A stretch of 64,000 nt of DNA from Glycomyces albidus (GCF_009451885.1 NZ_WIAO01000020.1:43779-107778); one strand, 5' to 3'; shown: positions 34,742 through 43,235, counted from the first letter of the stretch. A program made the numbers and translations. Notes: generated from the letters alone by a model not told the origin.

Positions 34742-35361
34742 CCCTTTGTGCTCGTCGTCTGTCCCCGACCGGTCGGTTTCGCGAAGTCCGGGGGCCGCAG
34801 CCGGTAGGCTCCGATGCAGGCGTTCCGCACCGCCGCACCCGGTTCCCCCGGTGCCGCCCGCAGTGCGTCCCAGCAAGTTTTCCACAGGTTATCCACAGGC
34901 CTTCAGGTGCCCTGTGCACATGCGCCGCTTGTGACAATGTTTCCCGAATCACGGGGGTGACCTGGTATTTCTCGCAGGTCACCGGAGGATGCCGTTCCGG
35001 CGCCGCGAAACTCGCCCACGATCGGGGCAAAGTTATCCACAGGCTGCTCGCATCGGTCGCGGGAGCTCTGCGGACGCCTCCGGAGGACCGCTCGAAGGCG
35101 TCTCGGAAGGACGGTCGCCGCCGCCGTCCCCGCCCGGCCGGACCGCCCCCGGGTTGGCGGCGCCGCCGCCGCGGCGAGTAACATGAGGTGGTTGCCCGTC
35201 GAACCAGAGGGGCATGCCACACCCGCCGTCCGCGGCTGGGGCGGCGCGCGAATGCCCTGCTAGGCTGTTCTCCGCGTCCCCGCAGCCCGCCGCCGGGCCG
35301 GGTCAGGCCCGGGGGGCCGCCGACGCAGTGGCAATTTGATTCGTAATGGGAGACATCCGTC
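34742..35361. other. dnaA-rpmH intergenic region with second DnaA-box cluster
   Basis: 620 bp with divergent transcription. Perfect TTATCCACA lies at 34889-34897 and 35033-35041, with TTTTCCACA at 34878-34886, all on the plus strand. TGTGCACA (34913-34920) is a palindromic half-match. These sit upstream of dnaA and may mediate its autoregulation or extend the origin. Candidate rpmH promoters include -10-like TAGGCT at 35261-35266. No other gene is supported here. Confidence 0.75.
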
Positions 35362-35499
35362 GTGAGCAAGCGCACCTACCAGCCGAACAACCGCCGTCGC
35401 AAGCGCACCCACGGCTTCCGGCTGCGCATGCGCACCCGTGCCGGCCGCGCCATCGTCAACGCGCGCCGCAACAAGGGTCGCAAGCAGCTGACCGTCTGA
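35362..35499 (+). CDS. rpmH: 50S ribosomal protein L34
   Basis: A 45-residue, very basic ribosomal protein: [20 protein letters not shown] near the start, the family signature with [12 protein letters not shown], then [16 protein letters not shown] 35362 has GGGAG upstream. It heads the conserved rpmH-rnpA-yidD-yidC-khpB-rsmG set diverging from dnaA. L34 binds 23S rRNA near the exit tunnel region. Confidence 0.97.
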   Translation: MSKRTYQPNNRRRKRTHGFRLRMRTRAGRAIVNARRNKGRKQLTV

Positions 35500-35577
35500 G
35501 CGCTTGCCTCCGGACCCCTGCACCTCCGGGCGCTCGAACGACCGCCCGGCAGGGGTCCCGATGAGGACGTGATCCAG

Positions 35578-36012
35578 GTGCTTCCAGCCGACGCGCGCAT
35601 CCGCAGCAGCCGGGACTTCGGTGCCGCGCTCAAGCGCGGCCGCCGCGCCGCCCGCGGCGGCGTCGTCGTGCACTGGGCACCCGCGCCCCGACCGGCGGAC
35701 GCTGAACCGGCAGACACCGACACGCCCGATCCGACGACACCGTCCGAAGCCGATGCGAACCGCACGGCGCGGGCGGGTTTCGTCGTCTCCAAGGCCGTCG
35801 GCAACGCCGTCGTCCGCAACAAGGTCAAGCGCCGCCTCCGCCACGCCGCCGCCGCCGAGCTGCCGCACTGGCCCGCCGGGACCGACGTCGTCGTCCGGGC
35901 CACCCCGAAGGCCGCCGAACGCGACTTCAGCGAGCTCCAGCGCGACCTCTCCGAAGCCGTGAAGGCGGCCCGCAGCGCCAAAGGCGGCCGCTCCCGCCGG
36001 GGCCGGCCATGA
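35578..36012 (+). CDS. rnpA: ribonuclease P protein component
   Basis: The protein subunit that helps RNase P RNA bind pre-tRNA leaders. GTG 35578 gives the usual [14 protein letters not shown] start, with GAGGA about 10 bases upstream; GTG 35569 is an in-frame alternative but is two bases from that sequence. The family RNR motif is [14 protein letters not shown]. Length is about 144 residues, longer than the usual 110-125, because an acidic Pro/Asp/Thr-rich insert ([20 protein letters not shown]) sits in the beta-sheet region after [10 protein letters not shown]. The C-terminus ends in a basic tail. It overlaps yidD by four bases. Confidence 0.93.
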   Translation: MLPADARIRSSRDFGAALKRGRRAARGGVVVHWAPAPRPADAEPADTDTPDPTTPSEADANRTARAGFVVSKAVGNAVVRNKVKRRLRHAAAAELPHWPAGTDVVVRATPKAAERDFSELQRDLSEAVKAARSAKGGRSRRGRP

Positions 36013-36542
36013 CGGTCCCCGCGGCCGGACCGGCACCCCGGCCGACGCCCCTCGCCGCAGCACTCCGCCGCCGTTCCCCCACGGCCCCTTCCGACTCCGG
36101 ATCCGCCGACCGTGCCACGCCGGCGGCACTCGGAGCCGGTTCACTCCAGGCGCCGTGCGGCTGCTCGGCTTCGGAGCCCTGCGTTTGTTCGCCTTCGGCG
36201 CCGTGCGCTTGTTCGCCTTCGGCACTCTGCACTTGTTCGCCTTCAGCGAAAGCCCTTGAACGCGAGGCGGAATCCCCCCTGGTCCGAGTGGTCGGCGCCC
36301 CGGTGGTCGCGTACCGTCGGTGGATAAGCCCGGCCCTCCCGGCCCGCTGCCGCTTCTACCCCAGTTGCAGCGCATATACCCTTGAGGCGCTGTCCCGGCA
36401 CGGAGTCGTGCGTGGCATATGGTTGAGCCTGCGACGCCTGGGACGGTGCCACCCCTTTCATGCGGGGGGTTTCGACCCCGTGCCCCCTCGGCATGACCAT
36501 GTGAAGCATTCGAAGAGCGAGATGACTGGAGTCCGCAAGTGA
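36009..36542 (+). CDS. yidD: membrane protein insertion efficiency factor YidD
   Basis: A 177-residue protein whose C-terminal 85 residues are the YidD domain: [27 protein letters not shown] and [15 protein letters not shown] are diagnostic. The first 90 residues are an unusual extension with a Cys-rich octapeptide repeat (see the repeat entry). YidD aids YidC-dependent insertion. The ATG 36009 overlaps the rnpA stop (ATGA) and supports the long form. A GTG at 36288 (starting near [13 protein letters not shown]) would give a normal-length protein, so the extension may not be translated in full. The stop overlaps the yidC start. Confidence 0.88.
   Translation: MTVPAAGPAPRPTPLAAALRRRSPTAPSDSGSADRATPAALGAGSLQAPCGCSASEPCVCSPSAPCACSPSALCTCSPSAKALEREAESPLVRVVGAPVVAYRRWISPALPARCRFYPSCSAYTLEALSRHGVVRGIWLSLRRLGRCHPFHAGGFDPVPPRHDHVKHSKSEMTGVRK
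36157..36252 (+). repeat. four tandem 24-bp units in yidD
   Basis: Units at 36157-36180, 36181-36204, 36205-36228 and 36229-36252 share a TTGTTCGCCTTCGG core; the first is the most diverged. In the yidD frame they encode [24 protein letters not shown] and CTCSPSAK. Confidence 0.85.
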
Positions 36543-37648
36543 TGGAGTGGGCCTACGACGGCGTGTCCTGGGTGCTACTGCGGTGGCACGACCTCTGGTC
36601 GAACGTCTTCGACGGCAACCAGGCGCTGGCCACCGACTGGGCGTGGGTCCTCGCCATCGTCGGCGTCGTCATCACCCTGCGGGTGATCCTCTTCCCGCTG
36701 TTCGTCAAGCAGATCCAGTCGCAGCGCGCGATGCAGAAGCTCGCCCCCGAGATCAAGGCGCTCCAGGAGCGCTACAAAGGCGACCGCGAGACGCTCCAGA
36801 AAGAGATGATGGAGCTGTACCGGAAGGAGAAGGCCAACCCGCTCATGGGCTGCCTTCCCATCCTGATCCAGATGCCCGTCTTCCTGGCGCTCTTCCACGT
36901 GCTCCGCCGTCCGGACCCCGACCAGACGATGAACACGACGCTCTACTTCTGGACGCAGAGCGACTGGGACACCTACGTCGACGCGAAGCTGTTCGGCGCG
37001 CCGTTCTGGAGCACGTTCCTCACCTCCGGCGACCAGTTGGCCGCAGTGGACTCCACGCCCCTCGTGGTGAAGCTCGTCGCCGGCGTCCTCGGCGCGGCGA
37101 TGATCCTGACGACCTTCCTGACCACCCGTCAGATGATCCTCAAGACCGGCTGGAACGAGGACCCCAACCAGCGGATGATCCAGAAGGTGATGCTCTACGG
37201 CATCCCGGTCATCATGATCTTCTCCGCCGGCGCGTTCCCGATCGGCGTGGTCATCTACTGGACCGTGAACAACCTCTTCTCGCTGGCGCAGCAGCAGTAC
37301 GTGCTGCACAAGTACCCGCCGCCCGCGCAGAGCGCCTCGGCCAAGCCGCCGAAGCCCGGAACCAAGGCCCACGAGAAGATGCTCGAGGAGCAGCGCGAGG
37401 CCGAGCGGCGCCGCAAGGAACTGGCCCCCAAGCCGGGCAAGCGGCCGAAGCCCGCCGCCGCGAACACCCCGAAGCCGAAGCAGGACCCCAAGCCGAGCGC
37501 GAACGGCTCGTCGGTCAACGGCTCGGACGGCGCCGGCACCGTCAAGGGCGGTCCGGGCTCGGGCAAGAACCTCTCGCGGGCGGAGCGCATCGCGCGGGCC
37601 AAGAAGGTCAGCGGTGCACAGCAGGCCTCCAAGAAGAAAAAAGGCTAG
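36542..37648 (+). CDS. yidC: membrane protein insertase YidC/Oxa1
   Basis: A 368-residue gram-positive-type insertase. Residue stretches are an N-terminal helix (WAWVLAIVGVVITLRVILFPLFV) with the hydrophilic-groove arginine, a coiled-coil hairpin (KLAPEIKALQERYKGDRETLQKEMMELYRKEKANP in parts), NPLMGCLPILIQMPVFLALF and IPVIMIFSAGAFPIGVVIYWTVNNLF. A basic C-terminal tail rich in Pro, Lys and Arg (from about 265) is the kind that can bind ribosomes. ATG 36542 overlaps the yidD stop (TGATG). It inserts proteins together with Sec or alone. Confidence 0.96.
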   Translation: MEWAYDGVSWVLLRWHDLWSNVFDGNQALATDWAWVLAIVGVVITLRVILFPLFVKQIQSQRAMQKLAPEIKALQERYKGDRETLQKEMMELYRKEKANPLMGCLPILIQMPVFLALFHVLRRPDPDQTMNTTLYFWTQSDWDTYVDAKLFGAPFWSTFLTSGDQLAAVDSTPLVVKLVAGVLGAAMILTTFLTTRQMILKTGWNEDPNQRMIQKVMLYGIPVIMIFSAGAFPIGVVIYWTVNNLFSLAQQQYVLHKYPPPAQSASAKPPKPGTKAHEKMLEEQREAERRRKELAPKPGKRPKPAAANTPKPKQDPKPSANGSSVNGSDGAGTVKGGPGSGKNLSRAERIARAKKVSGAQQASKKKKG

Positions 37649-37738
37649 GGGGAGGATCCGAGGCGGCGCAGGCGCCACCGGATCAGCCACAATGGTGCAA
37701 ACTAGGCTTATAACGAGCGATAGGACGAGTTGGCAATT

Positions 37739-38236
37739 ATGGGAGCAACGGTGCGGGAGGACGAGGTGGCCTCCGAAGACGACCTCTTTGAGCAGAGCGA
37801 AGTGGCGGCCGACTACATGGAAGGCCTCCTCGACATCCTCGACCTCGACGGGGACATCGACGAACTCGTCGTCGGCGACCGCCCTCAGGTCGAGATCGTC
37901 GGCGAGGACCTCGGCGGCCTCGTCGGACCCAAGGGACAGACCCTCGAAGCCCTGCAGGAACTGTGCCGCCTCGCGGTGTACCGCAAGACCGGGGACCACT
38001 CGCGCCTGATGCTCGACATCGGGGGCTACCGCGCCGGGCGCCGCAAGAAGCTCACCGAGCTGGCCGAGAAGACCGCCAAGCGGGTCCTCGAGACCGGCAG
38101 CGTCGTGAAGCTCGACCCGATGAGCGCCTTCGAGCGGAAGTGCGTCCACGACGTCATCAACGCGACCGACGGCGTCCAGAGCGAATCCGAAGGCGCCGAA
38201 CCGCGCCGCCGGGTCGTCGTGAAGCCGGCGGAGTAG
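37739..38236 (+). CDS. khpB: RNA-binding protein KhpB (Jag), KH and R3H domains
   Basis: A 165-residue protein: an acidic N-terminus, a KH domain with VEIVGEDLGGLVGPKGQTLEALQEL (GxxG motif GPKG) and an R3H domain (LDPMSAFERKCVHDVI with the R-x3-H pattern) followed by RRRVVVKPAE. KhpB works with KhpA as a small-RNA and mRNA binding complex linked to cell elongation. In actinobacteria it lies between yidC and rsmG, as here. ATG 37739 is the first strong start; TTG or GTG alternatives flank it. Confidence 0.92.
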   Translation: MGATVREDEVASEDDLFEQSEVAADYMEGLLDILDLDGDIDELVVGDRPQVEIVGEDLGGLVGPKGQTLEALQELCRLAVYRKTGDHSRLMLDIGGYRAGRRKKLTELAEKTAKRVLETGSVVKLDPMSAFERKCVHDVINATDGVQSESEGAEPRRRVVVKPAE

Positions 38237-38244
38237 TCGATCGA

Positions 38245-38943
38245 ATGAACGAAGAGCCGGAAGGCTCCGAATCCGCCGAGGCCAATGTTTCACGTGAAAC
38301 ATTGGCCTCTGTGTTCGGAGCGACCGATCCCCAGAGTGCGGACGAGCGCATCGCCCAGGCCGAAGGGTACGTCGGCCTCCTGTCCACCATCGGCATCGAA
38401 CGCGGCATCATCGGCCCGCGGGAGGTGCCGCGGCTGTGGGGCCGGCATGTGCTCGGCAGCGCCGTGGTGGAGGAGCTGATCCCCGGCGAGTCCGACGTCA
38501 TCGACGTCGGCACCGGCGGCGGCCTCCCGGGAATCCCGCTGGCGATCGCCCGCCCGGACATCTGGGTGACGCTCGTCGAGCCGATGCAGCGGCGGGTCGA
38601 TTTCCTCGACGAGGTGATCGCCGCGCTCGGCATCCGGAATGTCGAGGTGCTCCGGGCCCGCGCCGAGGAGGTCGACCCGAAAGGCAAGGCCGACATCGTG
38701 GTCTCGCGGGCGGTCGCACCGCTCGGGAAGCTCGCGGGCTGGTGCCTGCCGCTCGCCCGGGTCGGCGGCCTCATGCTGGCGATCAAGGGACAGAGCGCGT
38801 CCGAGGAGATCGCGCGCGACGCGAAGACCGTGCGGCGTCTCGGCGGCGGGCCGGCCAACATCAGCCTGTGCGGCGAGTCGAAGCTCAGTGATCCCGTCTT
38901 CCCGGTCCCCGCAACGGTTGTGGCGATCGAACGGGTGAGATGA
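38245..38943 (+). CDS. rsmG: 16S rRNA (guanine527-N7)-methyltransferase RsmG
   Basis: A 232-residue SAM-dependent methyltransferase that modifies G527 of 16S rRNA; loss of function gives low-level streptomycin resistance in related bacteria. RHVLGSAVVEELI, the SAM motif VIDVGTGGGLPGIPLAI and VVSRAVAPLGKLAGWCLPL are family signatures. The first 25 residues contain EANVSRETLASVFG, which is a parS site read as protein. The start is ATG 38245. Confidence 0.95.
   Translation: MNEEPEGSESAEANVSRETLASVFGATDPQSADERIAQAEGYVGLLSTIGIERGIIGPREVPRLWGRHVLGSAVVEELIPGESDVIDVGTGGGLPGIPLAIARPDIWVTLVEPMQRRVDFLDEVIAALGIRNVEVLRARAEEVDPKGKADIVVSRAVAPLGKLAGWCLPLARVGGLMLAIKGQSASEEIARDAKTVRRLGGGPANISLCGESKLSDPVFPVPATVVAIERVR
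38286..38301. promoter_or_regulatory. parS: parS site 2 (inside rsmG)
   Basis: Perfect TGTTTCACGTGAAACA within a 32-bp perfect palindrome (38278-38309) that encodes residues 12-21 of RsmG. Confidence 0.95.
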
Positions 38944-39097
38944 CTTACCGCGCCAACGCGACCGCAAAATTCATATTGCGAAAGCCCTAGTGCCGCAGTA
39001 AGTGCCGCGATGAGAACCTCGTCGCGGCACTGTGCATTCGGCGTTGAGCGCTCGAACCGGATAACCTATCCCGAGTAAGTTACTCCGAGCAGGGCGA

Positions 39098-39113
39098 TGT
39101 TTCACGTGAAACA
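39098..39113. promoter_or_regulatory. parS: parS site 3 (parA promoter)
   Basis: Perfect parS between rsmG and parA. It covers the expected -35 position of the parA promoter (TTTCAC, 39100-39105, 17 bp before the -10), so bound ParB could repress parAB. Confidence 0.93.
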
Positions 39114-39122
39114 TTCGGCCCG

Positions 39123-39128
39123 TAGTCT
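39123..39128 (+). promoter_or_regulatory. -10 element of leaderless parAB transcript
   Basis: TAGTCT six bases before the parA GTG at 39135. No ribosome site is present, which fits a leaderless start. Confidence 0.5.
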
Positions 39129-39134
39129 GTGGCG

Positions 39135-40448
39135 GTGAACGTGCGCGACCCCCTTCCCCCCGAAGATCGTGAACACAGCTCCCTTGGCGGCGATACCCCG
39201 GCCGAACGGCGTATCCGGAACCTCCTCGATGCGGCCGTGAGCGAAGAGGCGCCGCCGTCGCGCCGTCACCGCTATCGAGAAACCTCTCCTGAATCGGGTG
39301 GCGCAGCCCCGGCCTACGGGCAGTCTGGGTCAGAATCGGTTGCGGGACAGTCCGGTACAAGTGCCGGAGGGTCCGACAGCAGCGGCGAACGGGGGAACGG
39401 GATGGCGAGATCGACATCGCGCGGCAGGACCGGACGGCACCTGGCGCCCGACGAGGCGCAGACGCGGCCTCAGGAGGTACCGACCGGCAACGGGCAGCAG
39501 TCCGCGAAACCGGTGCCGCAGCAGTCGGTGTCGTTGGAAAAGGGCCAGCCGCTCGACGACGATCTGCCGCTGGCGCGCGAGGCGCAGCGGGCGGTCCGCG
39601 TCCTCAACCCCTCCGGTTCGGTGACGATGCCCCGGCCGACCCGCCGCCGCGTCTTCGCGGTCGCGAACCAGAAGGGCGGCGTCGGCAAGACCACGAGCAC
39701 CGTGAACCTGGCGGTCGCACTGGCGCTGCACGGCAACCGCGTCATGGTCATCGACCTCGACCCGCAGGGGAACGCGTCCACCGGTCTCGGCGTCGAGCAC
39801 GGCGCGGGGACGCCGAGCGTCTACGAGGCGCTCGTGGAGGGCATGTCCCTCGACGAGATCGCGACCCCGGTCGACGGGATCCCCTCGCTCTACTGCGTCC
39901 CGGCGACGATCGACCTCGCCGGCGCCGAAGTCGAACTCGTCAATGTGGTCGCCCGCGAAGGGCGCCTGGAGAAGAGCATCGCCACCTTCAGCGGCGAGCT
40001 CGACTACATCTTCATCGACTGCCCGCCGTCGCTCGGCCTCCTCACCGTCAACGCGCTCGTCGCCGCCGAGGAGGTCCTGATCCCGATCCAGTGCGAGTAC
40101 TACGCGCTCGAGGGACTCGGCCAGCTCCTGCGGAACATCGAGCTCATCAAGGCGCACCTCAACGCGCGCCTGCGCGTCTCGACCATCCTGCTCACCATGT
40201 ACGACAAGCGGACCAAGCTCGCCGACCAGGTGGAGCAGGAAGTGCGCGGGCACTTCAGCGAGATCGTGCTCGACGCGGTGGTCCCGCGGAGCGTCCGTGT
40301 CTCCGAGGCTCCCGGCTACGGGCAGTCGATCATGACATACGACCCCGGTTCGCGGGGTGCGGCGAGCTATTTCGAAGCGGCCGAAGAGATCGCCCTGCGG
40401 GGCGCCAAGCTCTCGCGGCGCGGGAAGAACCAGAAGGGCGGGAACTAG
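39135..40448 (+). CDS. parA: chromosome-partitioning ATPase ParA (Soj)
   Basis: A ParA/MinD-type ATPase of about 437 residues. The conserved part starts at RVFAVANQKGGVGKTTSTVNLA (deviant Walker A, about residue 178) and continues with DLDPQGNASTGLG, the Walker B IFIDCPPSLGLLTVNAL and IPIQCEYYALEGLGQLL. The first 170 residues are Ser/Gly/Arg-rich and disordered. ParA moves the ParB-bound origin toward the pole. GTG 39135 is used because a -10 ends six bases before it; GTG 39129 in the same frame is the alternative. Confidence 0.95.
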   Translation: MNVRDPLPPEDREHSSLGGDTPAERRIRNLLDAAVSEEAPPSRRHRYRETSPESGGAAPAYGQSGSESVAGQSGTSAGGSDSSGERGNGMARSTSRGRTGRHLAPDEAQTRPQEVPTGNGQQSAKPVPQQSVSLEKGQPLDDDLPLAREAQRAVRVLNPSGSVTMPRPTRRRVFAVANQKGGVGKTTSTVNLAVALALHGNRVMVIDLDPQGNASTGLGVEHGAGTPSVYEALVEGMSLDEIATPVDGIPSLYCVPATIDLAGAEVELVNVVAREGRLEKSIATFSGELDYIFIDCPPSLGLLTVNALVAAEEVLIPIQCEYYALEGLGQLLRNIELIKAHLNARLRVSTILLTMYDKRTKLADQVEQEVRGHFSEIVLDAVVPRSVRVSEAPGYGQSIMTYDPGSRGAASYFEAAEEIALRGAKLSRRGKNQKGGN

Positions 40449-40451
40449 TCG

Positions 40452-41540
40452 ATGGCTGCGGCGAAGCGCGGAGGGCTCGGTCGCGGACTGGGCGCGCTCA
40501 TTCCGACCGGTCTGGCGGAGAGCACGACGACGGAGGCCGACGACGCACCGGCGACCGCGGCGGCACCCCGCCAGACGGCCGTGATCGAGCGGGACCCCGA
40601 TCAGGACCGCGATGTTTCACGTGAAACATCGGCCCCCGAACCCGAGCCGGCTCCCGATGTTTCACGTGAAACATCGGACGGTCCGGACCTCGTGCCGGTC
40701 CCCGGAGCGAGCTTCCAGTTGATCCCCATCGCCGACATCGGCACCAACCCGAAGCAGCCCCGGCAGTACTTCGACGACGAGCACCTCCTCGAACTCCAGA
40801 CCTCTCTCTCCGAAGTCGGGATGCTCCAGCCGATCGCGGTCCGCGAGCGCACCCCCGAAGAGCCCCGCGAGGACGGCGCCCGGTTCGAACTCGTCATGGG
40901 CGAACGCCGCCTCCGCGCGGCGACCGCGCTCGGCTGGGAGACGATCCCGGCCATCATCCGCCGCACGGCCGACGAGGAACTCCTCCGCGAGGCGCTGCTC
41001 GAGAACATCCACCGGGTGCAGTTGAACCCGCTCGAAGAGGGCGCGGCGTACGCGCAACTCCTCGAGGAGTTCAACGTGACCCAGGAGGAGCTGTCGAAGA
41101 AGATCGGGCGCAGCCGCCCCCAGATCTCGAACATGATCCGGCTTCTCGGCCTGCCGCCCACGGTCCAGACGAAGGTCGCCGCCGGCGTCCTCACCGCGGG
41201 CCACGCCCGGGCGCTCCTCGGACTCGACAGCGCCGACACCCAGGAGCACATCGCCGAGCGCATCATCAGCGAAGGACTGTCGGTGCGCAGCACCGAGGAG
41301 CTCGTGACGGCCAACCGCCTCGAGGAGAAGCCGGAACTCGACGAGCCGCGCCCGAGGGACTCGCGCGCCGCGAAGGACCGCATCAAGGCCCCCGGTCTGG
41401 AGGAGCTGAAGGAGCGACTCTCGGACCACTTCGAGACGCAGGTGTCGATCTCCTGGGGCCGCAAGAAGGGCAAGATCGTCATCGAGTTCGGGTCGCTCTC
41501 CGACCTGGACCGGATCGTCGAGCAGATCGGTGTGGAGTAG
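40452..41540 (+). CDS. parB: chromosome-partitioning protein ParB (Spo0J)
   Basis: A 362-residue CTP-dependent DNA clamp. The start MAAAKRGGLGRGLGALIP is the ParA-activating basic peptide. The N-terminal CTPase domain includes IADIGTNPKQPRQYF, EVGMLQPIAVRE and ELVMGERRLRAA. The HTH domain has EELSKKIGRSRPQISNMIRLL and TAGHARALLGL, and the C-terminus dimerises. ATG 40452 is three bases after the parA stop codon. Two parS sites lie within the gene itself, encoding VSRETSAPEPEPAPDVSRET in the poorly conserved linker after residue 53. Confidence 0.97.
   Translation: MAAAKRGGLGRGLGALIPTGLAESTTTEADDAPATAAAPRQTAVIERDPDQDRDVSRETSAPEPEPAPDVSRETSDGPDLVPVPGASFQLIPIADIGTNPKQPRQYFDDEHLLELQTSLSEVGMLQPIAVRERTPEEPREDGARFELVMGERRLRAATALGWETIPAIIRRTADEELLREALLENIHRVQLNPLEEGAAYAQLLEEFNVTQEELSKKIGRSRPQISNMIRLLGLPPTVQTKVAAGVLTAGHARALLGLDSADTQEHIAERIISEGLSVRSTEELVTANRLEEKPELDEPRPRDSRAAKDRIKAPGLEELKERLSDHFETQVSISWGRKKGKIVIEFGSLSDLDRIVEQIGVE
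40613..40628. promoter_or_regulatory. parS: parS site 4 (inside parB)
   Basis: Perfect TGTTTCACGTGAAACA (22-bp palindrome with flanks), 45 bp from the next copy. Confidence 0.95.
40658..40673. promoter_or_regulatory. parS: parS site 5 (inside parB)
   Basis: Perfect core with 24-bp palindrome. Together with site 4 it forms a tight pair inside the parB reading frame. Confidence 0.95.
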
Positions 41541-41731
41541 CGCCGGTCGAGCAGGGCCGTTCGCGTAGGGGCCGTTCGAATAGGCCGAGTCGAACCGGCC
41601 TCGGACCGGTTCGCGGAGCGTCGGACTTCCAAGGCGGCGCGACGCTTCCGGGCCGCGCGACCGATCACCCTGCGGCGCATCCGCCTTGAATCCCAGACGA
41701 ACACCGAGCCCCCGACGAACAGGGTCTCCAA

Positions 41732-41781
41732 GAACGAAGCGGGCGGGATGTTTCACGTGAAACATCCCGCCCGCTTCGTTC
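41732..41781. terminator. parS: 50-bp perfect palindrome carrying parS site 6
   Basis: A perfect palindrome whose outer arms read GAACGAAGCGGGCGGGA and complement, with parS (41749-41764) at its centre. It sits between parB and the convergent acetyltransferase gene, 191 bp after the parB stop and 15 bp before the stop of that gene on the other strand. It could be a bidirectional hairpin terminator and a ParB site at once. No T-run. Confidence 0.85.
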
Positions 41782-41796
41782 GATTGGCCGCTGCGG

Positions 41797-42372
41797 CTAG
41801 GAGAGCTCCCGCCACATGATGATGTCGTCCCGGTAGTCGTCATCGGCCATGCGCACCGCGCGCGGCAGACGACCGACCTCAGTGAATCCGTGTCGCCGGT
41901 AGAACGCGTCGGCACCCGTGCCGGAGCGGACCTTGAGGCTGAGCGCCTCGAGCTTCAGCTCCTCGCGGGCGACGCGGTCGACTGCCGCCAGCAGTTTGCC
42001 GCCGAGACCGCCGCCCTGCCGGGCGGGGTCGACCTGGACGTGGCGCATGGTTCGCCACCCGTGTCGCGGCGGGCTGTCGTTTGATGTGAGAACACACCAA
42101 GCGACAATGGCGGCTCCTTCCTTTAGAGCGACCAGCGTGTCAGTCCGGTCGATCACTCGCGCGAGAATGGAAACGGTGTGAGGGCGGACCTCGTCGATGT
42201 TGACCGGCGGGACGAACCCGACGGAACCGCCGGCGTTCGTCACTCTCACCCAGAGGTGGCTGAGTTCGTCAACGAGCGCGGCGGTGACCGGCGGGTCCAC
42301 CAGGACGGCGATGTCGTCGCCCGAAACGGGCGTCGCCTCCGGCGTGGAACTATCAGTCACTGTTGCATGCAC
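41797..42372 (-). CDS. GNAT family N-acetyltransferase
   Basis: A 191-residue acetyltransferase-fold protein. The acetyl-CoA loop is VQVDPARQGGGLGGKLLAAVDR (motif A, R/Q-x-x-G-x-G/A pattern) and the C-terminal motif is ADAFYRRHGFTEVGRLPR. Substrate unknown. It converges on parB from the other side of the parS palindrome and probably has its own promoter near 42373. Confidence 0.86.
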   Translation of the reverse strand: MHATVTDSSTPEATPVSGDDIAVLVDPPVTAALVDELSHLWVRVTNAGGSVGFVPPVNIDEVRPHTVSILARVIDRTDTLVALKEGAAIVAWCVLTSNDSPPRHGWRTMRHVQVDPARQGGGLGGKLLAAVDRVAREELKLEALSLKVRSGTGADAFYRRHGFTEVGRLPRAVRMADDDYRDDIIMWRELS

Positions 42373-42582
42373 GCCTTCCAGCTTGCCCTATGGACGGGTC
42401 CTCCCGACAGGGGCTTCCCGCCATATGGGCGCAGGTCACCTGTGACCCTGAAAGCCCCCGAAATCCGTTGTCGGACAGTGATTCGCCTGGTTCGCGGGGT
42501 ATGGGTGGCCCGCTGTCGCGGGTAGAGGAGGGTGGACGCCAGTTAACCCATTTGAAATCTGCCAAAAGGTTGATTCCGGTGG

Positions 42583-42611
42583 TTTCCACTCTCGCCTCCA
42601 TGGGGTATTTT
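42583..42611 (+). promoter_or_regulatory. promoter of the HIT-like gene
   Basis: TTTCCA (42583-42588), 17-bp spacer and TATTTT (42606-42611), with GTG 42618 six bases after the -10 and ATG 42615 three bases after it. Confidence 0.5.
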
Positions 42612-42614
42612 TCG

Positions 42615-43235
42615 ATGGTGGCAGCTGCGAGTACCCCCGGCCCGAATTCGAAGTCCGACCTGACGAACCCGAGGATCCAACCCCCGAACCCGCGTGCGAG
42701 CGGGGTCCGTCCCGCCCTGCCCGCCTTCGTCGACTGGCCCGCCTTCCCGTTCGAAGGCGACCTCCGCATCAAGCCGCTCCAGGAGCCGGTCGAAGCCGAG
42801 CCGCCGCGGCGCGGCGACCGCCAGGAGCAGTGTGCGGCCTGCCATACGCCGGACTCGGTGTACCTCTGGTCGAACGAACGCTGGCGCCTCAAGAGCCCGC
42901 CCGCCCCGAGCGGACTGCCGGTGGTGGTCATCCTCGAGCCGCGCGCGCACCTCGACCTCGGCGACCTGTCGACCATGCACGCGGCGGAGCTCGGCGTCCT
43001 GACCGTGCGCCTGGAGCGGGCGATCCGGTCGCTCGAGTCGGTCGCCCAGGTCCACGTCAACCGCTGGGGCGACGGGACGGCGCACCTGCAGCAGTGGTTC
43101 CTCGCGCGGCCCCACGGCTATCTTCAGCTCCGCGGCCCGTTCATGACGATGTGGGACGAGATCCTGCCGCCGGTCGAGGAGCACGAGTGGCGCATGAACC
43201 TCGAGTACATCGCCGCCTGGCTCAGCGACGACTGA
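42615..43235 (+). CDS. HIT-like domain protein, actinobacterial
   Basis: About 206 residues. The region from QCAACHTPDSVYLWSNERWRL to GDGTAHLQQWFLARPHGYLQLRGPF looks like a HIT fold, with VVVILEPRAHLDLGDLSTMHAAELGVLTVRLERAI as the typical middle. The usual catalytic HxHxH run is replaced by HLQQWF, so nucleotide hydrolase activity is doubtful. A CxxC pair may bind metal. Start: ATG 42615, or GTG 42618 if leaderless. The assignment to HIT is by pattern and moderate. Confidence 0.6.
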   Translation: MVAAASTPGPNSKSDLTNPRIQPPNPRASGVRPALPAFVDWPAFPFEGDLRIKPLQEPVEAEPPRRGDRQEQCAACHTPDSVYLWSNERWRLKSPPAPSGLPVVVILEPRAHLDLGDLSTMHAAELGVLTVRLERAIRSLESVAQVHVNRWGDGTAHLQQWFLARPHGYLQLRGPFMTMWDEILPPVEEHEWRMNLEYIAAWLSDD

